A DNA stretch of 5,790 nt from Bacteroidales bacterium UBA5507 (GTDB lineage Bacteria > Bacteroidota > Bacteroidia > Bacteroidales > Lentimicrobiaceae). Position 1 is the stretch's first letter, and each line of letters begins with the position of its first letter. Of the stretch, positions 1-5,387 are shown piece after piece. Location: the NCBI GenBank assembly GCA_002426195.1, contig DIOT01000043.1, positions 1,953 through 7,742 on the forward strand, written 5' to 3'. The position numbers were made by a program, and so were the translations under genes. The notes under the pieces were generated by a model. The model was not told the origin of the DNA. It saw only the letters and a program-made list of their open reading frames with translations, and ran no database searches.

Positions 1-328
1 TAAAATTACAGTTCCTCAGGAAACAGATAAGTTAATTCTGAGCTTTATTGGCATGGAAGAGACAACAATTAAATTAAAACAGGATTGTGATACCGTGGAA
101 GTGGTTATGATATACAATGGAACTTATGACTTTATGACCTCCAGAAAAATTGATCGGTTGCGATTTAAGCGATTTAAGAAATTACCTGAACTTCGTAAAG
201 TCGCTCATGAGAAAGGTGTTTTCTTGAATGAATATCAATGCTATGAACAGGATTTTGTTCCAATAAAACCTCGATTGGATAGAATTAAAAAAGATAGAAA
301 AAAATTGGCACCTGAAATATCTGAGTGA
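1..328 (+). CDS. Carboxypeptidase-regulatory-like domain protein, C-terminal part (5' truncated by window)
   Basis: The frame ending at the TGA at 326-328 stays open to the window edge; the first complete codon is at 2-4, so 108 residues are visible. The ATG at 53 is internal: the 17 residues before it (KITVPQETDKLILSFIG) read straight into the rest as a beta-strand pattern ending in 'SFIGMEE'. That is the final strand region of the carboxypeptidase D regulatory-like fold found in many secreted Bacteroidota proteins, where 'SFIGYE' is typical. After it comes 'CDTVEVVMIYNGTYDFMT', then a very basic tail rich in Arg and Lys (RKIDRLRFKRFKKLPELRK), and a short end with 'RLDRIKKDRKKL'. The family assignment is from pattern memory. 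The N-terminal part, including any signal peptide, lies outside the window. Its function is unknown, probably an envelope or surface protein. Confidence 0.7.
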   Translation, partial: KITVPQETDKLILSFIGMEETTIKLKQDCDTVEVVMIYNGTYDFMTSRKIDRLRFKRFKKLPELRKVAHEKGVFLNEYQCYEQDFVPIKPRLDRIKKDRKKLAPEISE

Positions 329-360
329 AAGGTAGCAATCAGCAAGTTTATTACTCTTTA

Positions 361-388
361 TACCAGGATGAAGTGTCTAATAGAATAA
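361..388 (+). repeat. Imperfect 28-bp repeat, copy 1
   Basis: This stretch matches 3476-3503 at 24 of 28 positions, with shared blocks ATGAAGT and ATAGAATAA. In one frame both copies read Y-Q-(D/N)-E-V-S-(N/H)-R-I. The codons just upstream also agree as Y-S-x-Y, with several synonymous differences. This copy is stopped by TAG at 394-396. It may be a fragment of an old coding sequence or of a dispersed intergenic repeat. It has no recognised identity. Confidence 0.5.
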
Positions 389-395
389 CTACTTA

Positions 396-424
396 GCTGC
401 AATATTGAGGAACGAAATTGTAGC
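396..424 (+). other. Hairpin downstream of the first gene
   Basis: GCTGCAAT (396-403) can pair with ATTGTAGC (417-424) over 8 positions, one of them a G-U pair in RNA, around a 13-nt loop. No T-run follows on the + strand, so it is not a standard intrinsic terminator. It could cap the 3' end of the upstream transcript or belong to a decayed element. Confidence 0.35.
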
Positions 425-472
425 GGCAAGACAAATAGATGAATGAATTAGACTGAAATAGATTAAACCATA

Positions 473-758
473 TTGGAAAAGAAATCAAATAAAGACATAC
501 GACTGACCTTAATCGTAATCCTGCTATTAATTGGAATTAATTCATATGGACAGTATCGTAGTGGATTTATAATCAAAAATGCTGGGGATACCGATTAATG
601 GGAAAGAAGTTGGTTATCTTGAATTTCTGACATCAGCGATGGATACTGAAATTTACAACTTAATTTTTTTTACTGACCTAGACGGCAAACTGCTTCTTTG
701 CACTTTTAATTGCACAAAAAAGAGTATTGATGAATGGTCAACAATTGCAAAACCCTGA
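473..758 (+). pseudogene. Decayed gene for a secreted protein (frameshifted, non-standard start)
   Basis: From a TTG at 473 one frame reads L-EKKSNKDIRL, a hydrophobic stretch (LTLIVILLLIGINSYGQ) and then YRSGFIIKNAGDTD, with a TAA stop at 596-598. This is a clear signal peptide followed by the 'I-x-N-x-GD-T' start typical of Bacteroidota secreted proteins. Removing one base near 593 joins 'GDT' to the next frame, which continues INGKEVGYLEF and on through 'IYNLIFFTDLDGKLLLCTFNC' to 'DEWSTIAKP' and a TGA at 756-758. The joined 'GD-T-INGK' resembles 'GDSINCK' near the start of the intact barrel gene at 4409. The downstream part alone could be a 59-aa ORF from the ATG at 579, but it would lack the signal peptide. 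The best reading is a frameshifted gene of about 94 codons, possibly also shortened at its 3' end. A sequencing error is the alternative explanation. Confidence 0.55.
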
Positions 759-1062
759 AAATAAATTAAATGGTGCCAACTCCTTAAAACCGCAAGATCC
801 AAAAGAGCTCCTTTAGCGGTATAGTCAAACTCGATTTTATCCATCATTTCCTTTACACCTTGAATTTACTTCCCTAACATTTCTTTACATTAAAACATTC
901 TTTATACATTTGTGTAAAAAATGAATAAGATGCTAATGCGTTGGCTTTAAACACGAGGGAACTTAAATATAGTAAATAAAAAATAGAGACCAGAAACTAC
1001 TAAAAAACGGGGAGTAATCCGAAAAGCCAAAGAGTAGGAAATTTTAAACATCACAATTTATT
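759..1062 (+). other. Intergenic region with promoter and long leader, no supported gene
   Basis: About 300 bp without a convincing gene. The first half follows the decayed gene. The second half carries the -7 box at 905-912 and a leader of roughly 145 nt before the barrel gene. In the leader, TTGGCTTT (941-948) is exactly complementary to AAAGCCAA (1023-1030), enclosing about 74 nt, and a small CGG/CCG pairing lies inside near 1010-1022. A nine-codon ORF (ATG at 921, MNKMLMRWL) opens just after the promoter and could be a leader peptide, but nothing supports its translation. I do not recognise a known riboswitch. Confidence 0.4.
905..912 (+). promoter_or_regulatory. Bacteroidota -7 promoter box upstream of the barrel gene
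   Basis: TACATTTG is a perfect match to the TAnnTTTG -7 element read by the primary sigma factor in this phylum. A possible -33 element is weak: CTTTAC near 883-888, about 17 bp upstream, instead of TTTG at the usual 19-21 bp spacing. Transcription would start near 918, giving the gene at 1063 a long leader. Confidence 0.6.
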
Positions 1063-1659
1063 ATGAAAAAAGTATTTCTTTTAGCAATTACCCTAGCTTT
1101 TACCAATGTTATTTTTGCACAAACCGAAAAAGGTAAATTTGTATTATCGGGGGCAACTGGATTACAATTTGTCAGTAGTAATATTGATTATAAGTATGAC
1201 GGAAAATCACAAGGAGATGTTACTCAAAGTTCATTTTCTATTTTGCCTTCAATTGGTTATTTTGTAATGGACAATTTGGCTGTTGGATTATCTGCTAATA
1301 TTTCTTCAACCACTCAAAAAGACGAAGGAGATAAATATACCGTTAGTTCTACAATGTTATTACCAACTGCAATCTATTATTTTCCTGTAGAGGGTCAAAT
1401 TAAACCTTTCTTACAAGTTGGAGCTGGTCTAATGTCTATAAAAGAAAAAGAAAATTATGATGGTGACACTGACGAGAATAAAATGAGTGGTCTTGCCTTA
1501 AATTTTGGAGGAGGAGCTGCTTATTTCATAAATGATTATGTATCATTGAATTTTGGATTATCATATACTATGGCTAACTTAAAAGACAGTGATGATTCGG
1601 ATTGGGTACAAAAACAAGGCAACTTTGCAGCTAATATTGGGTTTTCAGTATTTTTTTAA
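1063..1659 (+). CDS. Outer-membrane beta-barrel protein (small porin-like family)
   Basis: This 198-aa protein begins with a clean signal peptide (residues 1-19, MKKVFLLAITLAFTNVIFA, likely cut before Gln20). The mature part of about 178 residues is a chain of amphipathic beta-strands alternating with short turns and longer polar loops: FVLSGATGLQFVSS (26-39), FSILPSIGYFV (58-68), LAVGLSANIS (72-81), IKPFLQVGAGLMSI (113-126), GLALNFGGGAAYFI (143-156), VSLNFGLSYTM (160-170) and a final strand FAANIGFSVFF (188-198). The terminal Phe is the classic outer-membrane insertion signal. The size fits an 8-stranded barrel of the OmpW/'outer membrane beta-barrel' type. Loops are acidic (KDEGDK, DGDTDENK, DSDDSD), which might bind cations, though that is a guess. 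The ATG at 1063 is set by the signal peptide. A strong -7 box lies about 150 bp upstream. The substrate is unknown. Confidence 0.85.
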   Translation: MKKVFLLAITLAFTNVIFAQTEKGKFVLSGATGLQFVSSNIDYKYDGKSQGDVTQSSFSILPSIGYFVMDNLAVGLSANISSTTQKDEGDKYTVSSTMLLPTAIYYFPVEGQIKPFLQVGAGLMSIKEKENYDGDTDENKMSGLALNFGGGAAYFINDYVSLNFGLSYTMANLKDSDDSDWVQKQGNFAANIGFSVFF

Positions 1660-1698
1660 TTTACAAACTGATCCTGCAAACATTGACCTTTACGAATT

Positions 1699-2481
1699 AT
1701 GATAATTGAAAAGACGACAATTGACAGAATCAAAAATTATCGGACTGATTATTTGAATTCATTGCCTGAATTTCAGGAATTATTCATAGAGATTCTGGTA
1801 AATAGTTCCGATTATTATCTTTTAAAGTCTGATAATAAAGAGATTGGCTATGCAATTGTTGACATGGAGGGAATTCTCATAGAGTATTACTTGATTAACA
1901 GATTTATCAATGAGGGCAAAGAGTTTTTCAGACAGGTTAAGAAGGACTTATCTGTTACGAAGGTATATTGCAAATCATTTGATTCTATATTGCTGAGCAA
2001 TTGTTTATTGTGTTCTTTTCCCTATTCGGTTCTTGGATTATTGTACCGTGATTATGATGAACCGGCAATTGAGAAGGACCCGGAAATAAACATGGAGAGG
2101 GTAGGCCTCTCATCAGTCGGATTAATACAAAGACAAGACGATTCAATTAAGGTACTTTTTGATACAGAACAACAATTAGTTGAATTTATAACCAATGAGA
2201 ATGTCTTTACATTTAACAAAAACGATGAGTTAATTGGATGTGGCATGGTTATCAGGACACATTTGGATTGGGATTACTGCGATTTGGGGGTTTGGGTTCA
2301 TCCTTCAAAAAGAGGAAATTCATATGGCTCTCAGATTTTATTATGCCTGAGAGAGTTTGCAATTAATAACAATATGAACCCGAGTTGTGGATGTGCAATA
2401 GAGAATACAGCATCAAAGAAAGCTATTGAAAAAAGCGGATTTGTCAGTAAATACGAATTGATAAATTTTAAAACAAAATAA
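1699..2481 (+). CDS. GNAT family N-acetyltransferase with a degenerate N-terminal half
   Basis: This 260-aa cytoplasmic protein has no signal peptide. The C-terminal half is a recognisable GNAT fold: a strand 'DELIGCGMVI' (176-185), a strand 'YCDLGVWV' (193-200), then the acetyl-CoA pyrophosphate loop 'HPSKRGNSYGSQIL' (201-214), a form of the R-x-x-G-x-G/A motif A. The motif-B-like segment 'ENTASKKAIEKSGF' (235-248) has the usual Asn, Ser and Gly-Phe. The N-terminal half (about 38-67, 'YYLLKSDNKEIGYAIVDMEGILIEYYL') looks like the first strands of a second GNAT-like unit, but no CoA loop follows, so it is probably structural or substrate-binding. The substrate cannot be told from sequence. The gene starts 39 bp after the barrel gene and could be co-transcribed with it, though the two have no obvious functional link. 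Confidence 0.8.
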   Translation: MIIEKTTIDRIKNYRTDYLNSLPEFQELFIEILVNSSDYYLLKSDNKEIGYAIVDMEGILIEYYLINRFINEGKEFFRQVKKDLSVTKVYCKSFDSILLSNCLLCSFPYSVLGLLYRDYDEPAIEKDPEINMERVGLSSVGLIQRQDDSIKVLFDTEQQLVEFITNENVFTFNKNDELIGCGMVIRTHLDWDYCDLGVWVHPSKRGNSYGSQILLCLREFAINNNMNPSCGCAIENTASKKAIEKSGFVSKYELINFKTK

Positions 2482-2545
2482 AGGCACTAACGTACTGTGC
2501 AAACCGCCGAAACTGATATTTCTACAAATCTTAAAAGTGAAAGCC
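2482..2545 (+). other. Short spacer with GC-rich patch after the acetyltransferase gene
   Basis: Immediately after the stop codon, 2483-2509 is about 59% GC in an otherwise AT-rich context. GCAC (2484-2487) can pair with GTGC (2497-2500), and the word AAACCGCCG (2501-2509) recurs at 3515-3523. There is no T-run, so it is not an ordinary terminator. It is one of several GC-rich patches that follow stop codons in this window. Confidence 0.4.
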
Positions 2546-2761
2546 ATGCAGAATGAAGAAACAAATCCAAAGGGAAAAAATGAAGATTCTGAACTTAGTA
2601 AAAAGGGGCTTTTGATAGGAGTATCCTTTGGGATAGCCATTGGAGCCGGAATTGGAGCAGCTATTGACAATGTTGCATTAGGTATTGGGATAGGTTTGGC
2701 TATTGGTACTCCAACTGGTTTTATTATCTACTATTCAATTATGAAAAAGAAATCCAAATAA
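2546..2761 (+). CDS. Small glycine-zipper membrane protein
   Basis: This 71-aa protein has a charged, Asn/Glu/Lys-rich N-terminus (residues 1-20). Two hydrophobic segments follow (about 21-40 and 43-64), separated by a short 'DN' turn, and it ends with the basic tail MKKKSK. Both segments are full of small-residue spacings: Gly25, 29, 33, 35, 37 in the first and Gly46, 48, 50, 54, 58 in the second. This is the GxxxG pattern of glycine-zipper helices that pack tightly in membranes. It is likely an inner-membrane hairpin with both ends in the cytoplasm, judging by the positive tail. An in-frame GTG at 2537 would add three residues; the ATG at 2546 is preferred because nothing favours the GTG. 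Function is unknown. Such proteins can oligomerise or disturb membranes, but no toxin or immunity partner is visible. Confidence 0.65.
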   Translation: MQNEETNPKGKNEDSELSKKGLLIGVSFGIAIGAGIGAAIDNVALGIGIGLAIGTPTGFIIYYSIMKKKSK

Positions 2762-2825
2762 CGTTAAACAAAACCAGAACCGCAGGCATTGTAAACAAAT
2801 TGAATCGTTGATATGTTTTCACATG

Positions 2826-2846
2826 AACAAAGAAGCACCCTTTGTT
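2826..2846 (+). promoter_or_regulatory. Perfect 7-bp dyad upstream of the SRPBCC gene (possible operator)
   Basis: AACAAAG (2826-2832) and CTTTGTT (2840-2846) form an exact inverted repeat around a 7-bp loop, 53 bp before the start codon at 2900. The right arm contains TTTG (2841-2844), which could be a -33 element, with TACAAATA (2861-2868) as a poor -7 candidate at short spacing. A repressor site over a promoter is possible, but a chance dyad or RNA hairpin fits equally well. Confidence 0.3.
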
Positions 2847-2899
2847 ACATTATTATAAGTTACAAATAGGCAAAGTTTCAGAAAGAAGCATATAAAATT

Positions 2900-3376
2900 A
2901 TGGCATCACAAAATGATCAAAATTTTGCTGAAGCAGCAATGCTAATCAGAAAGCCTACATCTGAAGTTTTCAATTCCTTTATTGATCCTGAGATTACAAA
3001 AAACTTCTGGTTTACAAAAGGTAGCGGCAAATTAGAGCAAGGGAAAGATATAACCTGGACCTGGGAAATGTATAATATTTCAGTCCCGGTTCATGTAAAA
3101 CTAGTTGTACCAAACGAAAAAATAGTTATTGAATGGCAGACACCTGTCACTACTGTTGAATTCTATTTTAAAACGCTTTCAAGTGGTGACACTTATGTAA
3201 CTATCAGACATTTCGGATTTGATAAAACTGGAGACGAGTTATTGGCTACAATTAAGGACTCAGTTGGCGGGTTTACGACAGTACTTGATGGACTTAAAGC
3301 ATATTTGGAATATGGTGTAAACCTGAACCTTATTTTAGACAAATATCCTGAAGAAGTTATCCATCACGGGAATTAA
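2900..3376 (+). CDS. SRPBCC / AHSA1 (START-like) domain protein
   Basis: This 158-aa cytoplasmic protein spans a complete single SRPBCC domain, about the usual length for the family. Typical features in order are: a first strand with 'EAAMLIRKPTSEVFNSFIDPEITKNFWFT' character (11-39, the 'F-x-D-P-x-x-x-x-F-W' helix region); 'GSGKLEQGKDITWTWEMY' (41-58); the paired strands 'VPVHVKLVVPNEKIVIEW' (62-79); 'TVEFYF' (85-90); 'TYVTIRHFGF' (98-107); and the long C-terminal helix 'GGFTTVLDGLKAYLEYGVNLNLILDKYP' (123-150). The fold makes a deep hydrophobic pocket that binds lipids or other small ligands. Family members are called activator of Hsp90 ATPase homologue 1-like, mostly by similarity alone. Often such genes sit beside an ArsR-type regulator; none is visible here. 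The ligand is unknown. The ATG at 2900 begins the conserved region with a short polar lead, so the start is credible. Confidence 0.85.
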   Translation: MASQNDQNFAEAAMLIRKPTSEVFNSFIDPEITKNFWFTKGSGKLEQGKDITWTWEMYNISVPVHVKLVVPNEKIVIEWQTPVTTVEFYFKTLSSGDTYVTIRHFGFDKTGDELLATIKDSVGGFTTVLDGLKAYLEYGVNLNLILDKYPEEVIHHGN

Positions 3377-3398
3377 CACATAAACAACGAGTCAAACG

Positions 3399-3438
3399 CA
3401 GGCGAAAAGCTATATGCCTGGTGATGCGTAAATGCATC
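3399..3438 (+). other. Two adjacent hairpins after the SRPBCC gene
   Basis: CAGGC (3399-3403) pairs with GCCTG (3416-3420), and two bases later GATGC (3423-3427) pairs with GCATC (3434-3438) around a 6-nt loop. Both are perfect 5-bp stems. They begin 22 bp after the stop codon, so an mRNA 3'-end structure is likely. No T-run follows. Confidence 0.4.
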
Positions 3439-3475
3439 CATACACAACTGCTTGATAACTGAAAACTATTCCTCC

Positions 3476-3503
3476 TACCAAAATGAAGTTTCTCATAGAA
3501 TAA
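3476..3503 (+). repeat. Imperfect 28-bp repeat, copy 2
   Basis: This is the partner of 361-388, matching 24 of 28 positions in the same orientation. The frame runs on after the repeat as I-L-P-E-K-P-P-S-T-V-A-W-F-N-F before a stop at 3566-3568, whereas copy 1 is stopped after R-I-T-T. The flanks beyond the repeat do not align by eye. Confidence 0.5.
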
Positions 3504-3599
3504 TACTCCCGGAGAAACCGCCGTCAACAGTCGCTTGGTTTAATTTTTCTTATTTGATCTTCAAGTAACAATATTTTTTATAATCAAATCAAATATTTA

Positions 3600-3607
3600 T
3601 TAATTTG
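3600..3607 (+). promoter_or_regulatory. Probable -7 promoter box for the lipoprotein-barrel operon
   Basis: TTAATTTG matches the TAnnTTTG element at all but the second base. It lies 82 bp before the ATG at 3690, downstream of a very AT-rich tract. A run of T at 3574-3579 is at about the right distance for a -33 element but lacks the G. Confidence 0.4.
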
Positions 3608-3689
3608 CAGGAGTTAAATACCGGATAATAAACCAGGTGGAGCTAGCATTAAAACTATTGATAACAAAGAGATTAATATTTTACTAACA

Positions 3690-4412
3690 ATGAAAAAAAT
3701 TCATGGATTATTCATTATTTCTGCACTGATGCTTTTCAGCTCATGCCATCCAAAAATTTCGACAAGTATAAGCAAGTCGTATCCTCCATTAGACTACAAA
3801 CAAGATGTTGTAGTTATTGGGTTAGACCAATCAGAACCTGATAGTTCTGAGTTTTTGGGACAAGTAAAAATTGGTGATACGGGATTCAGTACAAATTGTG
3901 GTTACGACGAAGCGATTGATAAAGCAAAACTTGAAGCCAGGAAAGCTGGAGGAAACGCAATTAAAATTATTGAGCATATACCACCTTCAATTATGGGTAG
4001 TTCTTGCCATAGAATAACAGCCAGGATTTTAAAAGTTGAAAACGTTGAGAACTTTACACCAAAAGTGGAGCAAGAAATATTGTTAGATGTTGATTATGCT
4101 ATTTTAAACGTTTATCGTTATAGCGGTACCGGACCATTGATCAGTTATGATTTATATCTTGGTGACTCTATAATTTGCAGAGTGAAAAATAATTTTAAAA
4201 TGACACTTCACATAAATAAAGATGGATTAAACACTCTGTGGGCTAGAACAGAGGCAAAATCAGAGGTGCCGATTGATGTTAAAATGGGCAAAACATACTA
4301 TTTGCGTTGTGGAGTTACAATGGGAGCTTTTGTTGGACATCCAAAATTGGAGCTAATTGACCCAAAAATAGGAAAAGCAGAATTTGAATCTTTTAAAGCA
4401 AAAAATCAATGA
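3690..4412 (+). CDS. Lipoprotein with RcsF-like and DUF2846-like domains
   Basis: This 240-aa protein has a lipoprotein signal peptide with lipobox 'LFSSC', so Cys19 would be lipidated. No acidic surface-export signal follows it (HPKIS), suggesting it faces the periplasm. Residues about 40-116 resemble the RcsF/YbjQ-like fold: 'FLGQVKIGDTGFSTNC' (55-70), a helix 'AIDKAKLEARKAGGNAIKI' (75-93), then 'SSCHRITARILKV' (104-116). Cys70 and Cys106 are placed like one of the two disulfides in RcsF. Residues about 134-225 resemble DUF2846: 'DYAILNVYRYSGTGPLISYDLYL', a short loop with 'CRVKNN', and 'MGKTYYLRCGV' near the end. The gene overlaps the next by 4 bp (ATGA), so the two are co-translated. A likely role is envelope sensing or scaffolding together with that barrel. 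Domain names are from pattern memory and the function is inferred. Confidence 0.7.
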   Translation: MKKIHGLFIISALMLFSSCHPKISTSISKSYPPLDYKQDVVVIGLDQSEPDSSEFLGQVKIGDTGFSTNCGYDEAIDKAKLEARKAGGNAIKIIEHIPPSIMGSSCHRITARILKVENVENFTPKVEQEILLDVDYAILNVYRYSGTGPLISYDLYLGDSIICRVKNNFKMTLHINKDGLNTLWARTEAKSEVPIDVKMGKTYYLRCGVTMGAFVGHPKLELIDPKIGKAEFESFKAKNQ

Positions 4413-5281
4413 GAAAACTACTATTTCTAGCTGTTCTAACCTTTGTTTCAAACAGTATATTTTCTCAGGATTTAATTGTAACAAACGAAGGTGATTCGAT
4501 TAATTGTAAAATTACGAAAGTAAAAAAGGACAATATCTATTTCACTTTTAAACACAAAGATGAGATTAGAAGCACTTTGTTACCAATGACAAGTGTTAAA
4601 GTCCATCAATCTGATTATTATCAAATTAGTGAAGTGCCAGAAGAAAAAGTTATGGGTTATGAAAATTACCAACATTTTAGCTTTGCAGTAAATGGCGGAT
4701 ATAGTTATCAAACAGCCAAAGTTTCAGAGATTGTCCCAAGTGATTTTAAGGATTACGTAAAAGGACTGAAATCTGGTTATCACTTTGGAGGCGATTTAAC
4801 TTATTACTTTACTGAACCACTAGGGTTTGGAATAAAGTACTACCAATTTAAATCCTCAAATAGTTTGGCTAACATCTATCTCGAAGACAGTGATGGCAAT
4901 AGAACATATGGTAAAATGAGCGACGATTTAACGATTTCGTTTATTGGCCCAACATTTTCAACAAGACTTTTAAATCATAATAAAAACAACGCTTTACTGA
5001 TGAACTTATCATTAGGTTATATGGGTTATTTAAACGATAAAGTTATAATCGATAAGTATAAAATGACAGGTAATACAATGGGATTGTCCGTTGATGTTGG
5101 ATATGATATTGGATTGTCAGAATATTTGTCGTTAGGATTTCAAATTTCATTTTTGACAGGAACTTTATTTCAATATGAATGGAATAATGGAACAATGACA
5201 GGAACGGTTAAATTAGAAAAGGGTGAGTATGAAAGCTTAAATCGGATTGATTTTTCAGTTGGGTTAAGATTCAATAGATAA
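4409..5281 (+). CDS. Outer-membrane beta-barrel protein with N-terminal periplasmic domain
   Basis: This 290-aa protein starts inside the stop of the lipoprotein gene (ATGA overlap), which fixes the start. The signal peptide is MRKLLFLAVLTFVSNSIFS, with cleavage near Gln20. Residues 21-70 form a small beta domain, 'DLIVTNEGDSINCKITKV' followed by 'DNIYFTF', a motif common at the start of Bacteroidota secreted proteins. From about residue 89 on, strands alternate as in a barrel: HFSFAVNGGYSYQ (89-101), GYHFGGDLTYYF (123-134), LGFGIKYYQF (138-147), LTISFIGPTFSTRLL (174-188), ALLMNLSLGYMGYL (195-208), GLSVDVGYDIGL (225-236), LSLGFQISFLTGTLF (240-254) and the final RIDFSVGLRFNR (279-290). The final strand ends in 'RFNR' without a terminal Phe, though Phe lies third from the end. 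About 8 to 10 strands are likely. Substrate is unknown; its partner is probably the lipoprotein encoded upstream. Confidence 0.8.
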   Translation: MRKLLFLAVLTFVSNSIFSQDLIVTNEGDSINCKITKVKKDNIYFTFKHKDEIRSTLLPMTSVKVHQSDYYQISEVPEEKVMGYENYQHFSFAVNGGYSYQTAKVSEIVPSDFKDYVKGLKSGYHFGGDLTYYFTEPLGFGIKYYQFKSSNSLANIYLEDSDGNRTYGKMSDDLTISFIGPTFSTRLLNHNKNNALLMNLSLGYMGYLNDKVIIDKYKMTGNTMGLSVDVGYDIGLSEYLSLGFQISFLTGTLFQYEWNNGTMTGTVKLEKGEYESLNRIDFSVGLRFNR

Positions 5282-5387
5282 GAACTCTGCTTAACACCGT
5301 CGCCGTTACTTCGTTTTAATAGAATCTGGTTGGTTCGTAACTATATCGCCTACTTATCCGTCTTCATGTAAACTAATTTAATTAGAG
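5282..5387 (+). other. Spacer between the barrel operon and the hydrolase gene
   Basis: This 106-bp spacer has a GC-rich patch (CACCGTCGCCG, near 5295-5305) close to the stop codon. It also has a 5-bp inverted repeat, GTTAC (near 5305-5309) and GTAAC (near 5337-5341). I see neither a T-run terminator nor a good TAnnTTTG box, so the hydrolase promoter is not clear. Confidence 0.3.

Larger units (their letters stand above)
3377..3689 (+). other. 313-bp intergenic region with hairpins, repeat copy and possible promoter
   Basis: No intact gene is present. From the left it contains two adjacent hairpins (3399-3438) and a 47-codon open stretch without an ATG (3425-3568) that carries the second repeat copy and 'LPEKPPSTVAWFNF'. 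Next are AAACCGCCG at 3515-3523, an AT-only dyad (AATATTT at 3570-3576 and AAATATT at 3591-3597), and a near-consensus -7 box at 3600-3607. The open stretch may be a gene remnant. The right part is probably the promoter region of the lipoprotein-barrel operon. Confidence 0.45.

Noticed and set aside
53..328. The ATG at 53 as the true start of the first gene
   Set aside because: The frame is open to the window edge, and the residues before the ATG continue the same beta-strand domain, so this Met is internal.
325..396. A 23-codon ORF from a GTG overlapping the first gene's stop
   Set aside because: It is too short, with no family match. Its only notable part is explained by the repeat shared with 3476-3503.
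396..424. The hairpin as an intrinsic terminator
   Set aside because: There is no T-run after the stem on the + strand, and the loop is long.
653..847. A 64-codon minus-strand ORF with an AAAGGA sequence just before its ATG
   Set aside because: Most of it lies antisense to the stretch that looks coding on the + strand (FFTDLDGK...FNC). Only its first 24 or so residues (MMDKIEFDYTAKG...) fall outside, and they match no family I know. It could at most be a truncated gene start.
2052..2246. Minus-strand ORF of 64 codons inside the acetyltransferase gene
   Set aside because: It lies wholly within a well-supported GNAT gene, and its Ser/Cys-rich translation has no recognisable domain.
2413..2670. 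Minus-strand ORF of 85 codons overlapping the glycine-zipper gene
   Set aside because: Its Pro/Ala and Ser/Phe-rich translation is the mirror of the Gly/Ile and charged codons on the + strand. It also overlaps the end of the acetyltransferase gene.
5282..5345. A possible integron attC site: GCTTAAC near 5289-5295 fits the RYYYAAC end
   Set aside because: No matching GTTRRRY core site with paired inner arms was found downstream. The GTTAAAC near 2763 likewise has no partner. Complete attC sites are therefore not supported.
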